Source of the DNA: Trichopria drosophilae
Lineage: Eukaryota > Arthropoda > Insecta > Hymenoptera > Diapriidae
Assembly (NCBI GenBank): GCA_030407085.1
Contig: CM059586.1
Location: 100,577,501 to 100,641,500 of the forward strand
Direction of reading: 5' to 3'
Length of the DNA: 64,000 bases
Below are positions 23,949-36,400 of this stretch, in pieces (the first letter of the stretch is position 1; each line of letters begins with the position of its first letter). Under the pieces are notes generated by a model that saw only the letters and a list, made by a program, of their open reading frames with translations, was not told where the DNA came from and did not search any database. Both the position numbers and the translations under genes were made by a program.

Positions 23949-26900
23949 GTACACACAAAAAATTTTACTTTGCTCTTAAAGACGACATTAGGCTGATTGA
24001 AAAAATTGATTTTGTAATCATATGTTCAACCATGTTATTATTCCTGTTACGAAATGGATGTAAAACGAAAGACAACTTTTAAAAAATATTGATAATTCTT
24101 TTTCTTTCTTTCAAATATTCATAAATATTAATCAAACTATTATTGTTGTACAATTATAAAAAAAAATATTAAATAATATTAGTAGATTTTTTCTAAAATG
24201 AAAAAATATGTAACAATTTACTCAATCATATTGACGTTAAATATTGATACGTCAATTTATAAAAACGTTCAAATTTTCTTTATACACTTTTAATAAAAAG
24301 AGACTGTGACATACATGACAGGCGAGAGGGCGGTTACAACAGAATTATAAAACCTTCGTAATTGAAATAAACCCCCAGAGACATAATAAGTGAGGATGAC
24401 AATCGCGTACATAAATGTATTTAAATATTACAAAAATACTTGTATGAAAATAAAAAGCTGAAAAAAAAGGAAGCAAGAACGACAAAAATATTTTTAGACA
24501 AATGTTTTAAAATTATTAGTTTTGTATTTTTATTTCCTGGAAAATACACGGCATTTTCTGTCGTGTTGTTATCGATGAATACGAACTTCTCTTAATAAAC
24601 AGAAATCGCCAGTTACGTGCATGTCGCAGGATATTAAATTCGCTTTATACATTTGCACGGAAACGTGCCAAACTTCATGATGAACAACGTGTAAAAAGGT
24701 GAAATACGATTAAGCTGAATATATTTTTTTCTATTTTCTGTAAATATTCTCTATGTATTTTTATTAAAATGGAATTAATAAAAATATTGGTGTTTTGTAT
24801 TATTATGTGAATAATATTTACTATTTTATATTAGTTTCTATTTTTATAGAATTTCCAGAAATGGAAAATTTATTGCTTCGATTTTAAAATATTAATTTGC
24901 TTTCCAAAAAGTATCATTAAAATAAACAAACATTCGCCTGATGATATTCCTGCAGTGCTGGCCATCAATAACATTTCAAATTAACCCCATTAAAGCGTTA
25001 AATGTTAATTTAATTTCCTTCATATCGAGTAAAACCAATTTTTCGTTAATTTTTGTTTTACAGTTTCATTTTAATTAATTTTTGAATAAAAATGTTTAAT
25101 ATGGAGAGGGATAAATGTATCAGTTTCAAACATTTTGTAAAAGTAAACTCCTTACTAGTAATGTGTAGTTAAATTAATTATGATTTGTAACAACGTGTAT
25201 TTTTAAATTCAATATTTCTTGATTAATCTAAAATTTAGTATGTAAAATGATTTTAAATATGACTATATACTATTAATACCATTGCTACCACTGTTTATTA
25301 CAAAATGTTAGTTCAATTAATCTATGAATCTACGTGTCAGGTCGTAATAAAATCAGATGCGGTGAAACCTAACCTAACACATACGTGTGTTTAAATACAT
25401 ACATAAATACATATTTGCCCGCTCGGTTCCGGGCCTTCCCCTCCCGTCTCCTTATATTTCTTAAAAAAAGGGGAGCGCCTCTTCCCCCACTCTCCTCAGT
25501 CACGTTACGTTCGTGACAGCAGGCCCTTCCTGAGGCCCCTACGCGCAAGATGGGGGAAAAAGAAAGCGGAACTGACGAATATAACTAGACGGAACTGGGC
25601 AAATATGCTGGGACGTAAATACAGCGAGACGCAAATATACCGGGACTCTACTGTACCATAAATATAAAATTTACCTGTATTAAAAATCATTAGTATCATG
25701 AAACATTATGCTTAAGTAGATGCTATGTGCTTTTATGATATAAAATCACGATATCTTTTTGTTTCTTTATAGAGAAACTTTGTTTTAGTTTAAAAAAATC
25801 CTATCGAGATTTTAGCGTCTAACGACACAGAATGTCTCATCGAGAAAACATATTTTTATTATGCGTTTTATTTATAATGTTTAATATTTCTTAATGAAAT
25901 TTTGCACACAGTTCAGGTTGGCTGTAGGAAGGGTGGTATTGAATTTCGTGAAGATCGGTTATGTTTTTGAAAAGTTATTTTTTAATTTTTAAATTGTTAC
26001 TTTTATATTTTTGCTTATAACTCAGTACGAATTCTGACGAATGGCAGATGAAATTGTAGATCTCGAAAAGATATACAATTTGTTATATAATAAGTTTTAT
26101 TTTTATTAATAATTCGAGGGATTGGAGTCGATTGTTAAGTTTTAGAAACTGCTTATCATAATGTTTTTTTTTTATAATTTTAGATTAATAATATTTTATT
26201 TTCTGTATAAACTACAGTAAAAATAGTCCATATAAAATATGAGCAAACGAAAAATTATTTTGACAATTATAAACAGATGTTTTTTTATCGATATATGTCT
26301 CGTTGATTCAAAATAAGTAAGGATTTAAAACAAAGCTTCTTTTGTGAAGAATCTTCTTCAAATTTCCTTTAATAGAAAACCAAATTACGTGAGTAAAAGT
26401 CGCGTTATCATAGAATTTTTAACGGAGTTAGAAAATAAGGACACATTGATGATGACGTCAAGTTTTTTAAAAAAGTAATTTCTTAATATAAAGACATTAT
26501 AGTATAAATTGTCATGTTTTGATCTTGTGACAAAATGACTAAAGATAATGTCAGGACCGATCGAAACTTCAATATGGCAACTTAGTTTACTTAAAACTTT
26601 AATGTCGATGGTTCTTGATATATTTTACCTTTCCCGAACTTGTCGGTTATATTTCTATAAAAATGAAGTAAAATACCCGACAAAGTTTTTTTATTATTAA
26701 ACATTAAACTCTTTTTTTGTTAATTTAATCTTTTCTCTGTCATATAGTCTTTAGATGCCTCCTATTCATATAATTCTGTTTGAAACGTAGTTTCATATAA
26801 TGCCCTGAAAAACTAACCTGAAAAAAACTAAAGTCTATTTTAAAGTGAGAAGTTTAAGAAATAATACTGATATAATCATTTTATATTCAGTACCTAATAA

Positions 26901-27407
26901 ATTTTTGAATTTTTTATACTTCACAACTCATTCTATTCCAATTTTAAATAATTTTTTTTTTCAAATTTTTAGTCATTTTTTCAATGTCACGTTCTTTTTA
27001 TAAATACTACGACACTAAAATATAACTACACTAAAATACTTTGGTATTTTATTTCAATACGGTGACATCTTACACTGTTACTTAATTTTTAAGAAAAAAG
27101 TTGATAGATCTGAGTATGAACAGATCCACTTTTCATAATAAGCGGCTATTCTAGATCTATTTTTCATTTTTGATTACTTATACGATTTTTTTATTTGGAT
27201 GTAATGCTTATAAATTTTAAATTACACATAATAATTGTCCGTTTAAAGTCAATTATCGTGATTATCTATAGGGGAAAATATAGTGCTTCTTCAGATTTCG
27301 TTTAATGGAATAATGCTGCTTGAAAAATGAGTTTCATAAGATACCGATTTAAAATTCCGTTTCATGAACCAATCTTAGTTTTCAGTTAATTTTAAATTTC
27401 AATTTAT

Positions 27408-27816
27408 ATACACGAAAAAAATCACGAGTAGAATTTGCCAAACTTAGTTATGTAAAATTTACCGAGTCTCATTTAAAAGCAAAATTTATTGAAAAATATA
27501 AAGATATAGAACTCTAGCCTTTAAGTAATAAATTTTTAAATGACGTTAAATCACATATTAACGAAATACGACGCTAGATATTCTATAACATCACTCGCCA
27601 GAAAAATGACACCAGTTACATATAAAATAACAGTATTAAATATAAAAATTATCTGAATTTGTTGAATTTTTTACTTAAATATAAATTCTAGATAAACTGC
27701 AGTAAATTAGGATTCTTGTTCTTTTAATTATTTGTATTAACAATGGTTACTCAACGTTTTCGGTAAATTTTACTTAAGTTCTGGGTAGAATCTACTAATT
27801 ATTGTTTTCTGTGTAT
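27408..27816. repeat. Inverted-repeat element, about 409 bp
   Basis: Left ATACACGAAAAAAATCACGA and right TAATTATTGTTTTCTGTGTA are ends of imperfect arms that extend through GTAAAATTTACCGA. No coding sequence. Confidence 0.45.
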
Positions 27817-28442
27817 CATAGTAAGCCATTCTTTTATTTGTAATATATTATTTGCGGTATTTTACGTAAAAAATACTATTACAAACAATATGCATATTAA
27901 TAAATAGAAATGTAAACAATAATTTTATATACCTCACAAGCGAAGTATAGCATTTGTTTATTAATATAATTTGAACGATAAATCACCGAAGTTTAATTTT
28001 CATATAAATATATGTTGTTTTCTACGTGTATAAATATATTACTAGCTGAGATTTCTTGTGACATTTTCACTTTGACACAGACCGAAGCTCTGGACAAAGT
28101 ATTGAGTTTAGTTATCTCGACAAAAAAATTACCCAATAGTCCGAATGTGGCATTTTTTTTTTACGTGCAATATCTCTTCAACTGGAAGACGGACCTCTTT
28201 TTTAGCTTGGTATTTCTTAACTTAAATGTGATTAGTTTTTGGAGTCAATTCCTACTAGAATATCGGGAGGTAGATTAAAAAAGCAAAAAATCCCGTTTTT
28301 TGCGGTTTTTTCGTTTATTTCATAAAAATATAAATCACCTACAACAATTTTTTGTAATTTTGGAATATGCGTTTTTCCAACGTGACTATTATTAGGAAAA
28401 AGATTGAACTTCTATCAGCAGATTTAATACGAATATAATCCT

Positions 28443-28490
28443 TATCATTATCGTCATCCCCTTCATCATTATCATCATCATCATCATTAC
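28443..28490. repeat. (ATC)n-like imperfect microsatellite
   Basis: CATTATCGTCATC...ATCATCATCATCATTAC forms an imperfect trinucleotide run, read as Met-rich sequence on the minus strand. Confidence 0.8.
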
Positions 28491-28730
28491 TGAAAAAATA
28501 TAATTATAAGCGGACGGAATATTCAGGAGATACTGAATACTGTCTTCTATTTTAATAGCAAGGTACAATTTTTCCAAGAACCGCGGAAAAGGAAAATAAT
28601 GACAACCGCAAAACGTAAATAACATAAGTTGAGGATTGTAAACAGTTCTCTGCATTTAATATGCGCCCTTCTCCAATTTACAGTTATTTCATATATATTT
28701 TGAGTAATTTTGCCGAATAATTATTAGGGG

Positions 28731-28759
28731 GGACTTTTTGAATGATATCCAAAAAGTCC
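28731..28759. repeat. Short hairpin GGACTTTTTG/CAAAAAGTCC
   Basis: A perfect 10-bp stem with a 9-base loop, not next to any gene end. Confidence 0.6.
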
Positions 28760-30469
28760 TGATGTTATAAATATCATTAATATAATAGAATAAGAATTTT
28801 TTTCTTAGATTTTGACTAGGTTCTTTTCGGAAATGAAGCCAGTTTTTAGATGTCACTTTTTGGGTTTAAAATATCTCGGCTTATAAGGAAAAAAGAAACG
28901 TCAAACCTTCTCAGTAAATTCTCGTTTCTCGATGTTGTCAACAGGTGGCGAATACGTTATTCTGTATATTCGTAATCCAAGAAATCGATTCTCAGTGATA
29001 TATCAAACTGCCATCATGACAGTTTAAATTAATTAATAAAGCACAATAATTGACGCACCAAACAAAGTTACACACATCGGGGCAAGTTACTTTCAGGAAA
29101 GGTATTTTTCGAGAATTTTACTCTCTTCCGAGGATCGGAGGGGAGGGAGCCCCGAAAGGTTACAAAATTTGTCATTTTGGGATTTAATTGCGGCAAACAG
29201 TAAAAGTTTGAATTGTATGCATGGACGCCAAGATACTGAAAATTCAATTGTTAAAATATTTTAAATTTAAAGTTGGCATGAATATATGTCATGAAACTAT
29301 GTATAATATATACATTAGGGTAGCTCACGCACATTTTTTTTTCATTTTTGAACCGGGCACTAGTGACATAATTTTGCACTCACAGAAAAGTCATCCTCAA
29401 ATTTTTTAAATTTCTTTAAAGTTATTTGGAGGTTGCTGTTAGTACATTTATTTCTGAAAAACACATTTAAAAAATATTCCTAACCTAAATTACAATAAGC
29501 TAAGTGAAGAAATGGTTGCAGATGTATTTTTTTGAAAATATATATGATCGCTAATGTTTTAAGAGGTCGTAAACTCTTTTATTGTCTAACGAGAACCGCG
29601 ATATGATTTTTTGACAAATAAATTTCAATGAAGCAAAAAAATGCATATATTTCGATTTTTCATCGTTAAAGTGGCTGCGGATAAGAAATAAAGTATATCT
29701 GGGCAAATCCGCGAAACCTTTGAATTTTGAGTCATAAAATCAAACAAGTTGTATGTGTTAAGCACATTATTGGAATTTTTATATGTTGTAATATAGATTA
29801 AGAGGCAAGAAATGGCGCAGCGTGTTTCATTTTTTAAGCAACGCTGAAGAATGAAAATTTTTATATTAGTGATCTTAACTCTTAAAATTTAAATGTGACG
29901 TTCGACATTTTGAAGCCGCTATTTTGAAGCCGCCATATTGAATTTCGAAAATCTGAACACGAACTAAGCTGCACATCAAGAAAGTGCTTTCATTTGAGAA
30001 ATTGCTTCATGCAATTATCAATTTGAATGTAAAATTTATAAATAAAAAGTACTGAAATGATACAATTTTTGCATTGGTATACATTCAGATACATGTTGGT
30101 TTGAGAATTATATCGTTGAATAAAATACAATAAATATTATGTTTTTAGATAGAAATTTATTACATAATTACATTTTATTGTATTTACGGACTGGACGAGT
30201 TTATTTATACTACCTAAACTGTAAACAGTAATATCTTCTTAGCCATTTATGGGTAAATCTCTCGAAAAGGACAAATTCAGAGTTAAAATAAAATTAAAAA
30301 AAAAAGTATCAAAAATATTGATGTGAATGTTCCTATGGAAAGAGGAGGACCAAAATAAGTCCCCAAAATACGTGGTTACAATCTTTATAAATATTATTGT
30401 TTAAAAAATAATTGTTTATTTTTTTGTTACAAGTACGGTGATTGAATCAGCTTGAGATTTGTCACTCAG

Positions 30470-31195
30470 GGGTTTTCGAGGTCGCTAATTACGAATTTGG
30501 CATCATATTTTAAAAGTTCAAAATGGCGGATCCAATATGGCGGATAAAATTAAAAAAATTGATTGGACTCGCTTGAAATTGATAACTCGGGGGTTTTCGG
30601 GGTTAGCGATTACGAATCTGAAGTGAAATTTACAGAATTCAAAAATCAATGCAATGTGGCGGATGATTTTTTAGAAATTCATTAATTTGTCTTGAAAATT
30701 ATTACTGATAATTTTTTAAAAATTTCCAAAAAACATCCGCTACCTTGAAATTTAAAATTTTTAAACTAACATCAAATTCGAAATTAGCTACCCCAAAAGC
30801 CTCAAGTAACAAAATTTAAGCAATATTTTAAAAATTTCTAAATATTTCATCCGCCATTTTAGATCCGCCATTTCGAATTCTAAACCTAACATCAAATTCA
30901 AAATCACCGACCCCAAAAGCCCTAACTAACAAAATGTGGGTTATATTTAACAAATTTTCAAAGATTTCGTGTGTCATTTTGGATCCGCCATTTTGGATTC
31001 TAAAACTAACATCAAATTCAAAATCAGCGACCTCAAAAACCTCTGAATAACAAATTTTAAGCTATTTCACAAAATTTTTAAATATTTCGTCAGTCATATT
31101 GAATCCGCCATTTTGAATTTTGAAAAACTAACATCAGATTTGTAATCAGCGACTCCAGAAACCCCCGAGAAACGATTTTCAAATTTATTTAACAT
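30470..31195. repeat. Tandem block of 120-bp units, GCCATTTT repeat family
   Basis: About three and a half units of near 120 bp run from about 30766 to 31192. Each contains CTAACATCAAATTC, AATCAGCGACC-like, CCCCAAAAGCC-like and ATCCGCCATTTTG motifs. An inverted portion lies at about 30470-30720 (AAAATGGCGGATCCAATATG). The motif order equals that of the 123-bp units at 6.7 kb, so it is the same family. Confidence 0.7.
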
Positions 31196-31225
31196 TTAGA
31201 TAACAAAAAACTGAAAATGTACTGG

Positions 31226-31812
31226 CGGTTACGGAGTGGAGTTTTTTCTCCCTGCGGCAGCTCGAAAATATGTTGATTCTAATTTAAAAGAATAAATTTT
31301 ATAAATAAAGAATCAATAGTATTTAAAATATTTTAGTTTAATAAAAGAATATTTTAAACATTATTTATAATATCTTTCATTTACTTACAAAAATATACAA
31401 TTTACTGCGGTTACGGAGTGGAGTTTTATTTGTGTCGATGACTCGTGTTGAACTGAAAATCTCATTTATACTGAATATTTTCTTTTTTTACAACCAAATT
31501 CGCACTGACCTTTAATCACACCGATATTATAAACATTGTTTACCTCTGCATTACTTCTTGAACATGCTTGTTTACATTTACTACTTATATTTGCGACCGG
31601 TTACGGAGTGGAGTTTTCAATCGTGCACAAAAGTAATTTAATTCTAAGAAATAGAAATTGGTATATTTTGCCTTACCTCTTCCGGAATCGACTAAAATAT
31701 AGAATAATTAAGAAATATTGCTAGCCAAATGATATTATTAGATTGCAGATGGAATGTAATATTTATTATTTGGATAAAATTTGCTCCATGCACGGTTACG
31801 GAGTGGAGTTTT
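31226..31812 (+). repeat. Four exact 20-mers at 182-195 bp spacing
   Basis: CGGTTACGGAGTGGAGTTTT occurs without change at 31226, 31408, 31598 and 31793. The intervening sequences of about 162-175 bp are AT-rich and show no similarity to each other. The array sits directly after the 120-bp repeat block and inside the putative first intron of IR25a copy 1. Function unknown; I saw no further copy in the window. Confidence 0.85.
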
Positions 31813-33104
31813 TTCACCATATAAACATGAATATTTCAAATAATATGAAATTTCTACTTTTTTCCTACTATGGTCCTGTTAAACATTGATAAATACTATC
31901 ATATGACCGTCATAATTTTTAATAATTTTAAATACTTTCAGAAAAAATGTCAAGAACGTGTCATTTGTCCTTTTTGGGAGAATCACCCTTATATATGTTA
32001 TTTTATCACTAAACTTACAGAAAATAGTTAAAAATTTGACATGAATGCGTTAACTACAATTTTAATAATTAAACATCAATGAAAACGTTATTTACCATGG
32101 TGATTCAAAGGGTTAAAACCACTATTAGATGTTAGCGTTTTGATGTTACCTCTATTTCGCGCTTTTGAAACCATCACATATGTTGCAAATAATGTTCTTT
32201 TTCAATTGACGGTGTGCCATTGAAAAATGACCATTATTTTGACCAGTTACGCAAGTGCTTTCTCACTTCAAACATATATTTCTTTGACTTCTCTTGTGAG
32301 CACATTCTTAAACAACGTCTTGATTTCCTCCTTTTTCCGTGTTCAAAATTATTACTTTTAGCTCGTAACGATTAAAGATATGCTGCACGTGCAGTCGGTT
32401 GAAAATTAACTAAAATTGTTTTTTTGAAATAACGAGGGACACATTTTAAAGGTACTCTTTTCATCCTTCCTGAAAAGGGCACATATCTATATCATGGTAC
32501 AAATTCTTTGTTTATTTGTCTATTAGTACGTGTAAAAATTCCAGACAGATTAAAGATACGCTGAAATCGCTACAAGACCATTCGTGAAAAAAAATTACTG
32601 TGGGGACTCTTTATTTCAGGCGTTTTTGTCATATTTTTCGGTTTCAAAGGTATGAATTTCGTGCCTTTATCTAATCAATAATGCACTACATACATTGGTC
32701 GATATGTTTGGAGTGTACCTAATATTGTTGACCAGTTTAATCGCAGAAAAATAAAATAAAAATGCTCAAAAATACGCAGTGACACGAAATTTAAAGGTTT
32801 CGCAGATTTGCTCATATATAACTTCAAATTGAATTTAATTTTGTACAGCAGCGACATCATAATTGAAGAATTTCCTATTATTGTATGGTTTGTTTACATT
32901 ATTAAGTATACTATGTTTTAAGTATTTAAATCATTTTGAAGTTATTTATTATACTAATTTAGTCACTTATTTAAAACCAAAATACATGCATTTTTGCTTC
33001 ATTTTCATCGAAATCCTTTTTAAAAAATCATATCTTAAAATATTGGTGATGATATCTGGGCCAGGTTAATAAACAAATACAAAATTGTACTATTTTGTTT
33101 TCAG

Positions 33105-33449
33105 TTGTAATCAACGACGAAGCGAATGACATCGCCAACAAAAGTGTAACCAATGCTCTACAGGGGTTAAGGGGTGAGAATCCCGAGTTATTGGGGAAGG
33201 CTTTCGTGATGCAGATCAACGGGACAGATGCTAAGGGAACTCTGGATCGTATTTGCAGCTTATGGAGTTCAGCGATTCAGCAAAGAAAAGATTTTATCCC
33301 TGATTTCGTGTTGGATACGACCACGGAAGGATTCGGTGCGGAGGTGGTCAGTTCCTTTACCGCAGCACTTGGCATTCCGACCCTGTCAGCCCAATTCGGA
33401 CAAGAAGGAGACATTTACGACTGGCGAAACATTAATGACGATCAGAAAG
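33105..33449 (+). CDS. Ir25a: IR25a copy 1, exon 2 (start of amino-terminal domain)
   Basis: The acceptor TGTTTTCAG precedes a reading frame starting VINDEANDIANKS and ending NDDQKG. FVLDTTTEGFGAEVV and LGIPTLSAQFGQEGD match the corresponding IR25a amino-terminal-domain motifs and the copy 2 exon 2 motifs FVLDTTTYGPGAEVV and KGIPTISSQYGQEGD. The donor is GTTCGT after a phase-1 G, weaker than the donors elsewhere in the gene. Confidence 0.9.
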
Positions 33450-36400
33450 GTTCGTGGCAAAAATGCTCTCCAAATATTTCATGGCGATTGAAATGTTTTT
33501 CATGCAATCCACGAATAATTTATCGACTCTTGAGTCCCTTCCCCTATTTTTAAATTTCTGCTATCTGAAACCAGCTTCAGTTGCGGGTGTGAATTTTATA
33601 TTGCCAAAATAGTGTTTCTTATTCCGGTTAGATATTTTAATAAAATATTACCAATTCATTATTTGTTTGAAGATATTTCCAGAAAAGTTTTCATTAAAAT
33701 CGATCTTCGTATTTAATGATACATTAATAATAATGAAAATATATGAAAAGCTTGTTATGCAGGATTGTTAAAATCGAATTTTACATAATCATTGTATGTA
33801 TGATGTACATAATTATTCGCTAAAAATAATATACATCATTAAAGACACATTTAGTCCAACAAAATTATTAACTTATTTTCTCGCAAAAATGACAAATTTT
33901 CTGGAAATTTCCTCTCATCAAGTAGTCTCGAACCGTCTCTACACGTTTTGAGAAGCAGTGTACAAATTTTCATAAGAGACCTGCAGCAAAAATATGTAAA
34001 TGCCATTGATTTCGTTCGAAGTATAGAGTGAGAACATAAATGCAAATGATAGAGTAGAAAAGCAGCTATTAGCGCTCCCCTTCATTTCCTTCATATTATA
34101 ATAATAACAACCAATCACCCACGCGGTCTTAATTTATCAAAACCTATTAAGGATATAGGAAAAGTAGATTAAGGTCAGATAGCAAAAATGACAGTGAGAA
34201 CTATTTCCATCCACTTGTCTAGGTTATTGGTTTTCCGATAACGCTTAAATAGTTATGTAAATGATCGGAAACGAGTTTAGCACCATTGCCGACATATCAT
34301 TTCCGCTTTGAAGAACGTTCTAATACAATTTTTTATTGATTTCATTTAATAAAATTACTTTTTTAGGATATCTTATTCAGGTGATGCCACCCGCTGACTT
34401 ACTTCCTGAAATCATTCGGCAGATTTGCTCAAAATACAACATCAGCAATGCCGCAATTTTGTTTGGAAAAGGTTTCATCATGGACCACAAGTACAAAAGC
34501 CTCCTGTTGAACGTTCCTACTCGACACGTTATTACTCCAATCGAGGAAGCACCAACCCGTCTCCAAACTCAGATCATGAAACTTAGAGAGCTTGATATCG
34601 TCAATTTTTTCGTGTTGGGAGATCAATTCTCCATCAGAAACGTATTGGAAGCTGGGCAAAAGTTAAATTACACGGGACGCAAATATGCTTGGTATGCCAT
34701 GACCTTGGGTAACGATTTCTCTCCAACGTGTAAGTGCGATAATTTGTCAGTGATCTTCATACGACCCTCCACGCAAACCCAAAATCAACAAACGCTGAGC
34801 GAACTAACTAGCAAAGGGCAATTACCTAAACCCATCATCACTTCCGCTTTCTACTACGACCTCGTTCGAATTGGAATTTACGCCATGAAATCGGCTCTGG
34901 AATCTGGAGAATGGCCGAGGGTTCCGAGATACATGAATTGCGATGAATATAACAGCAACAACACTCCATTAAGAAAATTCAACTTTTTATCAAAGATGAG
35001 TTCTACGACTGCAAGCAAGACTTTTCGTCCAACTTACGCTGGGTTTACTTGGGGCAAAAAGAATGGCCAACACCACTCGAAATACGAAACTTTGATCAGT
35101 ATGTTTACCATCACAGGCGGTCACGAATCCAACGAACAGCGAATTGGCACTTGGCAGGCTGGTGTCGAGTCACCCATACAGGTAAGACCTTTTTGTGTAA
35201 TTTGGAACGCACCAGGTTGTATCGATTTTTCGCCTTAACTTTGAACGACACGCAGGCATGCTATAGTCGTTACCACCTCTGCCACCCTTTACTGCAATTA
35301 CCGTTAATGTATTTCCCATCCTCCACATCGGCTTTGAACCTGACTCGACCTTCAGTTCACAGTATGCCACGGATGTGAGATATCGTGTGTCGATTGCGTG
35401 CTCTAGCACAATCTTTTTCCACCACTCGTATTCGAGTTTATCACACTTGATACTCACCGTGAAGAGTTTAGTTCGGAATTCTAATCGCGATTGAAAGCTC
35501 GAGAATGTTTTGAGATGAATTGTTGACAACTAGTTAAACCAGCAATTTAGCCCAAAATTTTTAAAAATCTTAGATGATTAGTTAGGTCATTGTGGCGAGG
35601 TGGTTCGAGCTTTTCTGGGCGTTGGTAAACCTCGCCTTTTTCTTTTTCAAGATCACCGATTCGGTAAAAATGTCGAATCATACTGCAGTGACCAGTTACC
35701 GGGTGGTGACAGTAATCAAGAAACCGTTTGTTTTCAAAAATAACGAAACTGGAGAATGGGAAGGCTATTGCATCGATCTACTCAACGAGATCCGTCAAAA
35801 CATGGCATTCGAGTACGAAATTCGAGAAGTAGAAGATAAAGATTATGGTACCATGGACGAAAAAGGGAACTGGAACGGCATGGTGAAAGAACTCATGTTT
35901 AAAAAGGCTGACATTGCTCTTGGAGCACTCAGCGTTATGGCTGAAAGAGAAAATGTCATTGATTTCACGGTACCTTATTACGATCTGGTGGGAATTTCAA
36001 TTTTGATGAAAAGACCAAAAATGACTACATCGCTATTTAAATTTCTCACGGTACTAGAAGGCGACGTCTGGCTCTGCATCCTTGGTGCCTACTTGTTCAC
36101 CAGCGGGCTCATGTGGATTTTCGATCGTTGGTCTCCCTACAGCTACCAAAATAACCGGGCTAGATACCAAAATGACGAAGAGAAACGAGAATTTAATCTG
36201 AAAGAATGCCTGTGGTTCTGCATGACATCCCTAACACCCCAAGGTGGAGGAGAAGCGCCAAAAAATTTATCTGGACGACTAGTTGCTGCTACTTGGTGGC
36301 TTTTTGGATTCATCATTATCGCTTCGTACACGGCCAATCTTGCTGCTTTCCTTACAGTTTCGAGGCTGGATGCTCCTATAGAATCGTTGGATGATTTGAT

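Larger units (their letters stand above)
23950..30465. other. No gene seen (putative intron 1 of IR25a copy 1)
   Basis: Apart from the repeats listed, a GC-rich patch at 25430-25560 is the only compositional break. Old GCCATTTT-family debris lies near 29910. Confidence 0.5.

Noticed and set aside
25361..25380. CCTAACCTAAC, a telomere-like TTAGG repeat
   Set aside because: Only two units here, and similarly near 21950 and 52135; too short to be an interstitial telomere array.
28012..28278. ATG frame with a hydrophobic start, considered as signal peptide exon of IR25a copy 1
   Set aside because: No phase-1 donor after a suitable beta-strand end; the remainder is not receptor-like.
31536..31724. 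Hydrophobic frame considered as signal peptide
   Set aside because: Starts with TTG, has no suitable donor and overlaps the 20-mer array.
31226..31812. CRISPR-like layout of the 20-mers
   Set aside because: Spacers are over 160 bp and this is insect nuclear DNA; no cas genes. Kept as an unexplained array instead.
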